From contig JBCCGK010000022.1 of NCBI GenBank assembly GCA_039029315.1, positions 1 to 64,000 of the forward strand: 64,000 nt of DNA, read 5' to 3'. Shown one piece after another: positions 15,868 through 25,013 of the stretch. Below the pieces are notes generated by a model. The model did not search any database. It was given only the letters and a program-made list of their open reading frames with translations, and was not told the origin of the DNA. The translations under genes were made by a program, and so were the position numbers. Numbering within the stretch: the first letter of the stretch is position 1; each line of letters starts with the position of its first letter. This DNA comes from JBCCCJ01 sp039029315 (GTDB lineage Bacteria; Bacteroidota; Bacteroidia; J057).

Positions 15868-18800
15868 TGTTTCATATAACTTTTGGTCGTATTCAGGAGC
15901 GAATGCGCCACAACTGCATAGCTGGCTAGCTCCGCCGATCTCAGGTCTGGGTCCACGCTGTATTGTCCTACATCAAGATAAGCTTCTGCTTCTGCTGGAT
16001 GTTTCGTAAAACGCTGATACTCGGTTTGAAATAATTCCTGCATCAACGCAAGTTCTGTCTGTTGGGGAGAATGACTGCTAAGGGTTCGGAAAAGATAGCG
16101 GAGCCGATCTTCAGTTGTCTTGCCCCCTTGTTGGAGAACGCGTTCTGCCAGGGCACGAGCTGCTTCCGGGAATTGAGGATAATTGAGCAACATCAGTGCT
16201 TGTAGCGGGCTACTGGTAATGGTTCGTTGAACTGAGCAAACTGCACGATCCGAAATGTCAAAAGTCGTCATATAGGGATGCGGGGTGTTGCGCTTCCAGT
16301 AGATATACAAACTTCTTTTGTACAGATCTTCTCCCGTATCCTGTACATAGACCGTGAAGGCTTGGAAGGCCTGATCTTCCCATAGTCTATCCGGCTGATA
16401 GGGCTTGATGCTCTTTCCGCCGGGCGTACGCACCATCAAGCCAGCTGTAGCCAGTGCCTGATCCCGCAGCATCTCAGCAGGCAGTCGGTATCGAGGGGCT
16501 CTTGCAAACAATTTGTTGTCTGGATCCAGTTCCTGGTGTAGAGCTGTTATCCCTGAGGATTGTTGATAGGTGGCTGACATCATGATCAGCTTCAACAAGG
16601 CTTTGAGATCCCAACCCGATTCAAGCAATTCCACGGCCAGCCAATCCAGTAAAGCAGGATGTGTCGGCAATTCCCCCTGACTCCCAAAATCATCCGGGGT
16701 CCGAACGAGCCCTTCACCAAAGCACAGTTGCCAGAGGCGATTGACCGCAATTCGAGCTGTGAGGGGATGCCTTGGATGACTGAGCCATCTTGACAATCCA
16801 AATCTATTGTTGGGCAAATGAGCAGGATATCCTCCCAAAATGGACGGAACGGCATGACTGACTTCTTCGCCGGGATCGTCATATCTTCCTCGATTCAGAA
16901 CAAAAGTCGGCCGAAGAGGCGCTTGATCTCCCAGGATCATCGTCTCAGGAATGTCAGTCAAAAGCTGATTTTCAGCTTCTCTTAATTCATAGAGTTTTTG
17001 ATAGGCTGGATGATTGGCTTGAAAAATATGTGTGAGAAACAACGGATAAAGGGAATTGCTTTGTTCTTCGGTCAGAGAAGTTGAATCAAACAAGCTCTGC
17101 AAAGCCTTTTTGCCACTCAATTCAGCCACTTCGACAGGATGCAAGAGGCGATTGTAAATCTTCAAGTCATCCAATTTGGCCTCTGGTATACTGGGGTCAT
17201 TGAGTCTGGCACCCAATCTGAATCCTACATAGGGCATGAACACCATTGGATTATCAGGGTCATGCACGATGGATTTGAACAAACTATTGTGCGTAATTCG
17301 GGACGGAAGAACATTTCCATTCAAGTACATTGTCAGGCCTTCAGCGGTACTTGACCCATCATAAGTGAGGGTCAAGTGTACCCATTCTCCTACCGGAACC
17401 GATTCCTCCGAAACAATCTGGATGGCATTGTGTGGAAAGACGTGGGCAAGTTGGAATACCAGCTTTCCATCTTTGATCCTGCATTCATAGCCACGATAGC
17501 CATGCCATTTGTGATCGCAATTGGTGAAGACCGAGGCATTGTCATAGGTATGTGGAAGCTGTACCCAAAGACCGACTGAAAAAGGATCATTCCGATCAAA
17601 GGTGGCAATCTCTGTCCCAAGTCGAACAGAGAGGTGTTCATCCAGTTGAAGGGCCTTTCCATATTTTCCGATAACCAGTTGATGTTCAGGCTTCCATCTG
17701 ATCAATGAAGCTGGGGTAGAAGGCGTTGCAAGATTTGGTAGAATATTTTTTTGTCTGCTATCAAAGGGAATATGGGCTAGGAGGCCTTGCTTCATCCAGG
17801 AATCGGCCTTGATGGAAGGTTTGTCAGAGCGAATCCACTCTTCATATGCTTTTTCTGATTTGGCCTCGGTCTGTTGAACTACTATTTTTTGCTCTTCAAT
17901 TGCGCGTTGAATGCTCAGAATTTGATGATCTACCTCATCATCTGTGAGCAGCATTGTAGGGCCAGACTCATAGCCAAATGGGGGTCTTCCACTTTCATGG
18001 GTGCTGTTGAAGAAAGCACTTAGCTGATAGAACTCCTTCTGGCTGATGGGGTCATATTTGTGATCATGGCAACGTGCACACTCCATGGTGATTCCCATAA
18101 ACGCCTTGGCAGTGGTTTGCACACGATCTGCGACATACTCGACCCGGTATTCTTCAGGAACCACCCCTCCTTCACCGTTTTGGCGATGCAGTCGATGAAA
18201 GCCCGTTGCGAGTTGCTGTTCTTTGGCAGCCTTGGGAATCAGGTCCCCGGCAATCTGCCAGATAAGAAACTGATCATAGGGCATATTGTCATTGAAGGCA
18301 TTGATCACCCAATCGCGCCATTGCCAAACTTCCCGATGGGTATCATCGAGATAGCCATGGGTGTCGGCATATCGGGCTACATCCATCCAGTCGGCAGCCA
18401 TGCGTTCCCCATAATGAGGAGACATCAGAAGACGATCCAGGGCAGCCTCATAGGCAGTGTCAGAATTGTCTTCCAGAAAAGCATCTAATTCTTCCAAAGT
18501 GGGAGGCAGGCCAGTGAGATCAAAACTGACTCTTCTGAGAAGACTTGCCTTGTCGGTTGGATCTGAAGGCGTAAGACCTCGATCCTCTATTTGTTGGAGA
18601 ATGAAATAATCGATGGGATTCCTGGTCCATGATGGTTGGGAGATCCGTGGGAGAGGGGCCTTTTCGGGAGAAACAAAGGACCAGTGTTCCTTCCATTCTG
18701 CTCCTTGATCAATCCATTTTTTGAGTAAAGCAATCTCATATGGACTGATCGATAACTTGGAGGAGGCAGGGGGCATCCGCTCATCTGAATCTTCTGCAAT

Positions 18801-19112
18801 GAGCCTGTGATACAACTCGCTTTTGCTGGCATTTCCTGCTACAATGGCTCGGGATCTTGTACTTTCTGTCAGCTTGGCAAAGGCTCCTTCTTCTGTGTCG
18901 AGTCGGAAATCCGCCTCTCTGGCTTCTGCATCCGGCCCATGGCAAGTGTAGCATCTGTCTGACAGAATGGGTTTGATATGGAAGTTGTAGTCTACAGTTT
19001 CGGGTAGAGGGAGATCTTCCAGAACGGCATTGTCAGAGTCTCCCCCCGTTACGATCAACCACAGAATCAGCAACAGACCTGAAGCAAAAAGGAGGATGAA
19101 TGTCTTTCTCAT
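15864..19112 (-). CDS. PSCyt1/DUF1549/LamG/DUF1553 cytochrome c protein
   Basis: 1082 residues from the ATG at 19112 (MRKTFILLFASGLLLILWL, a signal or anchor segment). A PSCyt1 heme site CYTCHG sits near residue 55, followed by DUF1549 (PIDYFILQQIEDRGL and AADWMDVARYADTHGY, with CARCHDHKYDPI). A LamG-like domain lies in the middle (KIYNRLLHPVEVAELSG at its end). DUF1553 (PSD1) closes the protein: RIAVNRLWQLCFGEGLV, LLDWLAVELLESGWDLK and SPLQALMLLNYPQFPEAA. Such proteins, with DUF1501, are abundant in Planctomycetes, Verrucomicrobia and some Bacteroidota. They are thought to act in envelope oxidation of polysaccharides, which has not been shown directly. Confidence 0.93.
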   Translation of the reverse strand: MRKTFILLFASGLLLILWLIVTGGDSDNAVLEDLPLPETVDYNFHIKPILSDRCYTCHGPDAEAREADFRLDTEEGAFAKLTESTRSRAIVAGNASKSELYHRLIAEDSDERMPPASSKLSISPYEIALLKKWIDQGAEWKEHWSFVSPEKAPLPRISQPSWTRNPIDYFILQQIEDRGLTPSDPTDKASLLRRVSFDLTGLPPTLEELDAFLEDNSDTAYEAALDRLLMSPHYGERMAADWMDVARYADTHGYLDDTHREVWQWRDWVINAFNDNMPYDQFLIWQIAGDLIPKAAKEQQLATGFHRLHRQNGEGGVVPEEYRVEYVADRVQTTAKAFMGITMECARCHDHKYDPISQKEFYQLSAFFNSTHESGRPPFGYESGPTMLLTDDEVDHQILSIQRAIEEQKIVVQQTEAKSEKAYEEWIRSDKPSIKADSWMKQGLLAHIPFDSRQKNILPNLATPSTPASLIRWKPEHQLVIGKYGKALQLDEHLSVRLGTEIATFDRNDPFSVGLWVQLPHTYDNASVFTNCDHKWHGYRGYECRIKDGKLVFQLAHVFPHNAIQIVSEESVPVGEWVHLTLTYDGSSTAEGLTMYLNGNVLPSRITHNSLFKSIVHDPDNPMVFMPYVGFRLGARLNDPSIPEAKLDDLKIYNRLLHPVEVAELSGKKALQSLFDSTSLTEEQSNSLYPLFLTHIFQANHPAYQKLYELREAENQLLTDIPETMILGDQAPLRPTFVLNRGRYDDPGEEVSHAVPSILGGYPAHLPNNRFGLSRWLSHPRHPLTARIAVNRLWQLCFGEGLVRTPDDFGSQGELPTHPALLDWLAVELLESGWDLKALLKLIMMSATYQQSSGITALHQELDPDNKLFARAPRYRLPAEMLRDQALATAGLMVRTPGGKSIKPYQPDRLWEDQAFQAFTVYVQDTGEDLYKRSLYIYWKRNTPHPYMTTFDISDRAVCSVQRTITSSPLQALMLLNYPQFPEAARALAERVLQQGGKTTEDRLRYLFRTLSSHSPQQTELALMQELFQTEYQRFTKHPAEAEAYLDVGQYSVDPDLRSAELASYAVVAHSLLNTTKSYMKQ

Positions 19113-19241
19113 AAGCCAGCAGTGTAGTAGTAGCCCAAATATAATGATTTTGGGCTGCAAATAAATTCTTGGATGAGGCTTGCATCCCCATCAAGAATCA
19201 GACGCTTGTGATTGAGAAGAGGAAACAGAAGGTAAGTATTT

Positions 19242-19353
19242 GGACACATTTATTTGTGAGGGATATAGTGGGCATAGAGGAAATAAGGGAAAAAATCTTT
19301 CCAATCAAGCCCTTATTTCCCTTAAACCCTAAATCAACCCTATATTGTCCATC
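19242..19353 (+). repeat. Dispersed ~115-base palindromic repeat, copy 1
   Basis: Starts GGACACATTTATTTGTGAG and ends ATATTGTCCATC, with an internal inverted block (GGAAATAAGGGAAA facing TTATTTCCCTTAAACCC). The second copy is at 21931-22051 in the same orientation. Outer ends GGACA/TGTCC are complementary, but no target duplication is visible. It lies between the PSCyt gene start and the 3' end of the CotH/lamin-tail gene. Confidence 0.8.
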
Positions 19354-19371
19354 GCCTACCTTATTCTGTCT

Positions 19372-20046
19372 TTACTTCACTAATTTCTGACTATGAATCA
19401 AACCGCTATGCGTGCGGACGGTAAATAGGTACAAACCTGAAGCTAAATGAGTTGTGGAAATTACCTCATGAAAAGAATCTCTCCTTGAGACAGAATATAG
19501 CTCTTGCCCATTGATATTGAATAGGCTAAGATGGAGTCGATGCCCATGCGGATTCTGTAAAGAAAGCACCAATTCGTGCTGAAATGGATTTGGGGAGAGG
19601 CCGATCTCTACCCCTGACTCTGAAAGATTACCAATGGCAAGCGGCTCATTCGAAGCTGCTGGTGTGGGAGTCATGCTTTGCCAACTACCAGTCCCATTGG
19701 GTGTGCGGCCATAAGAGATATCCGCGATTTGTTCATCAAATGCGATTTGGTCAATGATCCCAAAATTGGTCGAATCAGTATCGTAAAGCCCAAGGGTTTC
19801 TCCCCCTGAACTGAGCTTGAAGTTCGCATGTAAGGGACCTTGGGAACCATCCTCATCCGCCCAAAGCAGAAGATATTGATCTGCCTGAATCCATAGATCG
19901 GGCATTTGCCATTTGTTGGGGCGATCGGGCTTGTCGGACAGGTATTTGTCTCCTAAATAGATAGCGGCAGATCCATAATTGTAGAGTTCGATCCAGTCAT
20001 CAAATTCACCTGAGCTATCTGCCAGGGTCGCTTGATTGTTGGCCAT
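19372..20046 (-). pseudogene. Lamin-tail and type IX sorting half of the split CotH gene
   Basis: 224 codons in the same frame as the CotH gene upstream, separated only by TAA and TTC. It begins at the core of a lamin-tail domain (MANNQATLADSSGEFDDW, then IELYNYGSAAIYLGDKYLSD) and ends with a type IX sorting domain (LSPNPFQHELVLSL, then FNINGQELYSV and ASGLYLFTVRT). Full-length relatives read INEFMA where this has IN-stop-FMA, so the stop most simply replaced a Glu codon. Without the upstream signal peptide this half could not be exported if translated alone. It may be a dead piece, a readthrough product or a sequencing artefact. Confidence 0.85.
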
Positions 20047-20049
20047 GAA

Positions 20050-21693
20050 TTAATTGATGGCGAGAGAAATATTGGAGCGACCTACGAAAAGCTTTCTCAT
20101 CCCACAGCGCGGAAGCAGGGATTCCTGGCCCTGATCATCTGTAGCCTTGATGAAATAGTGAAGGATTCCTGCTTGATTCAATGAGGAAATGATGACGCCA
20201 TATAGGCCATCCCCAGCCTGACCGTCGAGATTCATGCCATCATCTTTCATAGACACACAAGTGACTGAATTCGGATCTGTGGTGTAATAACAAAACTCCA
20301 CCGCGTTCACCGAATTGTCATCTTGGATACTGACCTGTACTTCTATGTTTTCCTGATTGTCAGGACGATTATGCTGAATGTTGTAGATGATCGGGGGAAT
20401 GTCATTCAGACTCAGTTGATTCAGAACAGCATTTCTGCGAGCAGTAATGAAGGGTTTCAGGCCTGCATCTGTGTGATTATAGGGCAATGCCATCTCAAAA
20501 GACTGCTGAAAATCCGTCGTGCTAAAGCCATAGTCGATGGGATAAAAGCTATCCAGAGCAATGAGGGAATCAAGAGAATTCTTGAAATGATCCAGTCTCG
20601 GGAAAAGACTGGTGGATTGATAGTGAGAAGAAATGATCTCATTGAGGTAAAAGGAATATCGATCCTTGTATTCTTGAACCTGCATCAGCCGATCATATAT
20701 GGGCCGAGCTTCACTTCCCGGACTCCAGGAGTAAATATTGCGCGTACTCCAGTCGATATTGAACCAATCGATCCCCAACGTATTGTCCAGATCATAGGGG
20801 ATGTACTCAAATTGTCCGCTTTCGAGATTGTGGTAGAGATAGAAGTTGTTTTTGTTGAAAATGGGACCGTCCCAGTTTCCTGTCAGGATATCCAGGGCAA
20901 TGGATTTGAGGTAATTGTCCACATGAAAGATCTGCTCCAGTTCGCAGGGAAGATCATTCAGGGCTGTATTGTTGAGAATATCAATGAAGTGAGCGAGATC
21001 TGAATAATCATCCTCAGCTGTATTGGTTTTCAAAGCATAGGTTCTGCGATCTCCTTGCATTCCCTTGTATAGATTTGGATTTGATCCCAGATAATTCAGA
21101 TCGGCAGGCCACAAACATTTATACAAGTTCCCACCATTGTTCCCAAAGCGCTTCTTCACAAACTCCTCATCGATATGCTCTACATTGAGATACACCCCGC
21201 GAAAGGCATTGTTGATGTAGAACTTGACATGATTGCTTCTTGCTGCAGGAACAGCAATATCTCTCGCCAAATCCCAACATACTTTGGCTCGTGAAACAGA
21301 TGGATCATTGTGCTCACCGTTAAGATTGAGCTTTTCCACTCCCTGATAGTTCCTTCCAGACTCGAATGTATTGAAGGACACTTTGAAGGATTTTTTTGCC
21401 GACGAACGGGAGGTATTTCCGCGAAGTCGAAAGCCCACATCCTCGACTGTATCCCGCATCGTTCCATTGTCAAAGATGAACATCGCCCGAACATGATGAT
21501 TGCTGGAGAGATTGGCCGGATCGAGCATCCAGTCCAAACTGTCTACAGGCAAAAAAATATCTATACGAGGAATGACATCCTCCCGAAAGAGCTCTCCATC
21601 TGCTGGGTGGATCACTTGGGCATATATGGTAGAACAAAAGGGAAGAATTAGACAAAAACAGGTGAGGCTTGTAAATAATCCTTTCATCGGCAT
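20050..21693 (-). CDS. CotH kinase-like exported protein, cut by an in-frame stop
   Basis: 547 residues from the ATG at 21693; another ATG follows two codons later. A signal peptide is seen (MKGLFTSLTCFCLILPF, then CSTIYAQ). The CotH domain spans about residues 30-420: VGFRLRGNTSRSSAKKSFKV, LNGEHNDPSVSRAK, GVYLNVEHIDEEFVKKRFG, ILTGNWDGPIFNKNNFYL and YIPYDLDNTLGID are family blocks containing the ATP-binding and catalytic residues. A domain with TTDPNSVTCVSMKDDGMNLD follows. The protein ends at ISLAIN-TAA, where relatives continue into a lamin-tail domain and sorting tail, here found in frame just downstream. The product would be exported but lack its type IX secretion tail. Confidence 0.9.
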   Translation of the reverse strand: MPMKGLFTSLTCFCLILPFCSTIYAQVIHPADGELFREDVIPRIDIFLPVDSLDWMLDPANLSSNHHVRAMFIFDNGTMRDTVEDVGFRLRGNTSRSSAKKSFKVSFNTFESGRNYQGVEKLNLNGEHNDPSVSRAKVCWDLARDIAVPAARSNHVKFYINNAFRGVYLNVEHIDEEFVKKRFGNNGGNLYKCLWPADLNYLGSNPNLYKGMQGDRRTYALKTNTAEDDYSDLAHFIDILNNTALNDLPCELEQIFHVDNYLKSIALDILTGNWDGPIFNKNNFYLYHNLESGQFEYIPYDLDNTLGIDWFNIDWSTRNIYSWSPGSEARPIYDRLMQVQEYKDRYSFYLNEIISSHYQSTSLFPRLDHFKNSLDSLIALDSFYPIDYGFSTTDFQQSFEMALPYNHTDAGLKPFITARRNAVLNQLSLNDIPPIIYNIQHNRPDNQENIEVQVSIQDDNSVNAVEFCYYTTDPNSVTCVSMKDDGMNLDGQAGDGLYGVIISSLNQAGILHYFIKATDDQGQESLLPRCGMRKLFVGRSNISLAIN

Positions 21694-21930
21694 GTATTTC
21701 TCCAATACAAGGATAAGGTAAGGAAAAATGTCGGAGTCGGAAAGGAATCGGCAATCTATGCTATTCGATCAACGAAATCTGCAAAGGTAACAATCGAGCT
21801 TTGTCCGAATGTTTCAAGAACAAGTAGCTCCGAATACAAAATCGCAAAGACAGAGAGCGCCAGAACATGATCGTTTATTCTTTATGCTTTGCTGCCTTTG
21901 CATGAGATCGTTCAAAGATAGTAAGAAAAG

Positions 21931-22051
21931 GGACACATTTATTTGTGAGTGATATAATGGGAATAGGGGAAATCAGGGAGAAATCTTTTCAATCAAGCCA
22001 GTAGATTCCCTATTTCCCTTATACCCAAAATCAACCCTAATATTGTCCATC
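21931..22051 (+). repeat. Dispersed palindromic repeat, copy 2
   Basis: Starts GGACACATTTATTTGTGAG, ends ATATTGTCCATC, with the same internal palindromic blocks as the copy at 19242-19353. It fills much of the 374-base gap 21694-22067 between the CotH start and the ankyrin gene end; the rest of the gap should hold the CotH promoter. The two copies flank the split CotH gene as direct repeats. Confidence 0.8.
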
Positions 22052-22067
22052 TACTTATTTGGGCCTT

Positions 22068-22571
22068 TTACTTTCCAAATACTCCTTTCTTATGCTCCTC
22101 TGTCAATCCTTGATCCTTTAGCCAGGAAGCAAAATCTGTATGCTTTCCTACGACAGCATGATGGAGCAGGGTAAATCCATGCGGGCCGGGAGCATGAAGA
22201 AATTGAGGATAAGATTGAATCATGCTTTTAACAAATTCTGTATGACCGAGGAAAGTCAAACTGAAGATGTCCCATCGAGCACCTCGACTGATGAGCAAGT
22301 CTGCGATGTCTTTGCGGCCCATATGCGAGGCCCCGCCCAATGCTGTCTCAAAGTCGCCTTTTTTGAACTGATTGGTGCAATTGATCAGGAGAGGGCTTTT
22401 GTCGAGGATTTCACGCGTTTGATCTACATCTCTATGAGCAGCCAACACCAATTCATAGATCTGATCTTTGTCGAATATTTCTTCTTCAGAATGCTGGGCA
22501 AAACCCCTTGCTCCCATAAGCCCTGCAGTGGTAGCAAGGAGACCATGTTTAAGGAAAGTTGTTCGTTTCAT
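22068..22571 (-). CDS. Exported ankyrin-repeat protein
   Basis: 167 residues from the ATG at 22571 (MKRTTFLKHGLLATTAGLMG, a Tat-like signal ending at GFAQ). Ankyrin-type repeats cover about residues 35-150: ELVLAAHRDVDQTREILDK, ETALGGASHMGRKDIADLLI and FTLLHHAVVGKHTDFASWL. The family has no fixed enzymatic role; repeats of this kind bind protein partners. It lies 79 bases downstream of the LytTR gene in the same direction and could share its transcript. The start was chosen for the signal peptide; the frame is open 14 codons more. Confidence 0.85.
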   Translation of the reverse strand: MKRTTFLKHGLLATTAGLMGARGFAQHSEEEIFDKDQIYELVLAAHRDVDQTREILDKSPLLINCTNQFKKGDFETALGGASHMGRKDIADLLISRGARWDIFSLTFLGHTEFVKSMIQSYPQFLHAPGPHGFTLLHHAVVGKHTDFASWLKDQGLTEEHKKGVFGK

Positions 22572-22650
22572 CGGCTCGAGTTTTTCCTCCAAGTTGGGAG
22601 AAAAATGAGTCAATTCAAGTCAGTTCGGTCGATTTTTCGTGGATGGGCAC

Positions 22651-23448
22651 CTATTTGTCGTGAAAGGCCATCTCCTTGATTAGGTGGGCAAAAGATCGAC
22701 TGACCTTGATCCTTTCTCCTGAGCGAAGAAGGAGAAAATCAGTGCGTTTGTCCCGTTCATGTCCCACCACTGCCTGCTTGTTGACAAGATATTTTCGGTG
22801 GACTCGAATGAAGTCAGGGGCCAGTTGCTGTGCCAGATTTTCCATGGTTTCTCGCATCATCATGACTTTCTCTTCGCTGTGAAGCCGCAAATAGTGATCA
22901 TCTACTTCAATCCACTCAATGCGATTGGCTGGAATGGTAAGTCGCTTTTTGCCGAGGCTGGCAGTGAGCATTTGGGGAGTAGTTTGAGATAGAGCAGGGG
23001 AGGGGCGCTGAAACCAGACATAAACCATAGTCAGGGTCAACATGATGAGATGCCACAAGGCTTCCCTACCCAGATAACTTCTCAAGTATTCTCCACTTAG
23101 GATGGTATCATAAAATCCCAATACATACATGCCCACATTAGAATAGAGGAAAAACACTGTCATGGTCATCCCAACCAGAACTACACCCCCCATCCAATAG
23201 GAGGTAGGTCGGAACTGGAGCCACTTTTTTGAAGCGATCAAAATCAGTGGAATCATTGGCAAAAACAACAGCAGTGAATTGCTCAGATACAAGACGGATC
23301 GAAAAGGCCGATATGAATCATGCATGCCATATCGGATGATGTTTTGGACCATGGAGATGGCGAACACAATGGATAGAAAGCCACAAATCAGCAGAAAGAA
23401 TTTGCGTTCTGACAATCCTTTGATGGTGATAGAGGAGGAATGGGACAT
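22651..23448 (-). CDS. Membrane-anchored LytTR transcriptional regulator
   Basis: 265 residues. Four hydrophobic segments cover about residues 15-150 (FFLLICGFLSIVFAISM, SVLYLSNSLLLFLPMIPLIL, GGVVLVGMTMTVFFLYS and LWHLIMLTLTMVYVW). A C-terminal LytTR DNA-binding domain covers about 165-262, with RIEWIEVDDHYLRLHSEE, APDFIRVHRKYLVNKQAV and LRSGERIKVSRSF. There is no receiver domain, so it is a one-component membrane regulator rather than a phosphorylated response regulator. Its signal is unknown. The ankyrin gene is directly downstream. Confidence 0.93.
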   Translation of the reverse strand: MSHSSSITIKGLSERKFFLLICGFLSIVFAISMVQNIIRYGMHDSYRPFRSVLYLSNSLLLFLPMIPLILIASKKWLQFRPTSYWMGGVVLVGMTMTVFFLYSNVGMYVLGFYDTILSGEYLRSYLGREALWHLIMLTLTMVYVWFQRPSPALSQTTPQMLTASLGKKRLTIPANRIEWIEVDDHYLRLHSEEKVMMMRETMENLAQQLAPDFIRVHRKYLVNKQAVVGHERDKRTDFLLLRSGERIKVSRSFAHLIKEMAFHDK

Positions 23449-23672
23449 AAAGCAACATGCAAGTTAGATGGCCAATTCCAATCAACGGATGTTTGGACTG
23501 AATGCCAAATGTGAGGCTGAAAATCGCAAGAAGGGAAGGAATCTTCCTGCGATGCAACAAAATTACCAGATTTTGACGCAAAATTCTGGTCCATCTCTCC
23601 TGGATTTCTCGAACTAGAAGATGATCATCAACAGATTCAGCTTATTGATTCACCCAAAAGAATGATGAACAC

Positions 23673-24971
23673 ATGAAACAGGGAAAAGCGAAAGCTTTAC
23701 AGAATCATTCTCGCAGCAAGGCCATCGGCCATCTGCTGCGGGATGATGTTGAGGAAGGAACCGGAGGGCTGACGATGGCCCCACCTGTCCTTCAATTGAA
23801 GGCAAACACAGCATTCCGGTCTTCTATTCAGAGAAGAAGGAAACCAAAGAAATTTTTGACCTCCAAATGGAAACCTGCTAAGATCAAATTGATCCAAAAA
23901 CAACTGAAAAGGTTAGATGCATTCTCTGGAAAAGAAACAGGGGTACTGGATTCTCAAACCACAATTGCATTAGATGGTCTCTATCACCCCAATCCTCTCA
24001 GATGGAGATATTGTCCGGAGAGACATGTCATCCGATTCCTAAAAAAGCAGTTTGACGAAATTCACAGTCCAAGAAAAACCACCCAGACAGATACACTAAG
24101 AGCATTGAAAGAGTATTTGGACAGATGTTCACGGAAGATCAGGAGAATGAGTCTCTCAGCGAAGAAAGTAGCCCGGGCTTACAACAACGCTCATAAAAAG
24201 CATAAACGTGTAATTTCCAGCTATAATGCCAATCTTCAGAACAGCATGGCCATAGAATTAGCTATTGCAAATATGTTGACATCTGGTTGGATAGCTGGCT
24301 TAAGTTCTGCTGCACAAGTTAGATGGGATAATTGGGCAGACATGATTAATCCTTCAGAAGATATAATTCAGGCTGGCCTAGGTAGATACAATCCAAAGCC
24401 CATCCAAATTCCACTATCTGGAGATGATCCCTTAGAAAAGTTCTTGAAATTACATATTCGACTTGGTGAATTTGAAACCGAGATCGATGCCTATTATGAA
24501 AAAAAGGAAATAGCGTTTAGCAGCTATTCTCCAAAGGATTGGGACAATTTTAATGAGGATTTGTTTAAAGGCAATTTAAAAATCAGGTACCAAAAAATTG
24601 CACAAAATATGGATTCTAGCATTCCAGGAGAGGATCACATGCAGAAAGTATTTGAACGGACCATGATGGCTTACTGGATTCCCAAACTGGATGTAGTAAG
24701 AACGGCATTTGATTCAGAGGCTAAAGACAAAAAATCAAAAAAAGCACTTAAAGATAAAAGCAAAAAAGTTAGCTGGTACCGGCCTCTGACTGTGGAATTA
24801 ATTGAAGAACTTGACAAAATGGGGATTCTTAAAGAAGCCAAAGCCAATAAGATGATTCTATTGGCCAAGGTAATTTCAACGCATGGTCGTGAAGTCAGGA
24901 AACTCATTTCCTGGGCCCGGAATAACCAAAGACAAGAGTCATTTTTGAAAACGAGAAAGCCCAAAAACTAG
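23673..24971 (+). CDS. Orphan helical protein with a PPVLQLK N-terminal motif
   Basis: 432 residues; I do not recognise a family. The first 60 residues are polar and disordered-looking, with the phrase TMAPPVLQLKANTAF. Phrases of this type precede the functional domain in many Bacteroidota proteins linked to DUF4157 and extracellular contractile injection systems; that link is from memory and is inference here. The segment LDAFSGKETGVLDSQTTIAL resembles a peptidoglycan-binding domain helix pair. The rest is rich in Lys and Glu and mostly helical, with one apolar stretch (MAIELAIANMLTSGWIAGL, about residues 192-210). There is no signal peptide. It stands alone, divergent from the LytTR gene and convergent with the hybrid kinase gene. 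It could be a toxin-like cargo. Confidence 0.8.
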   Translation: MKQGKAKALQNHSRSKAIGHLLRDDVEEGTGGLTMAPPVLQLKANTAFRSSIQRRRKPKKFLTSKWKPAKIKLIQKQLKRLDAFSGKETGVLDSQTTIALDGLYHPNPLRWRYCPERHVIRFLKKQFDEIHSPRKTTQTDTLRALKEYLDRCSRKIRRMSLSAKKVARAYNNAHKKHKRVISSYNANLQNSMAIELAIANMLTSGWIAGLSSAAQVRWDNWADMINPSEDIIQAGLGRYNPKPIQIPLSGDDPLEKFLKLHIRLGEFETEIDAYYEKKEIAFSSYSPKDWDNFNEDLFKGNLKIRYQKIAQNMDSSIPGEDHMQKVFERTMMAYWIPKLDVVRTAFDSEAKDKKSKKALKDKSKKVSWYRPLTVELIEELDKMGILKEAKANKMILLAKVISTHGREVRKLISWARNNQRQESFLKTRKPKN

Positions 24972-25013
24972 TCAACGAATGTCAATCGTATATCCATAGT
25001 CAGAGTTCTGCTG

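Noticed and set aside
19242..22051. R1/R2 palindromic repeats as further MITE family members
   Set aside because: Ends differ from GGGTGTACG and no target duplication is visible at either copy.
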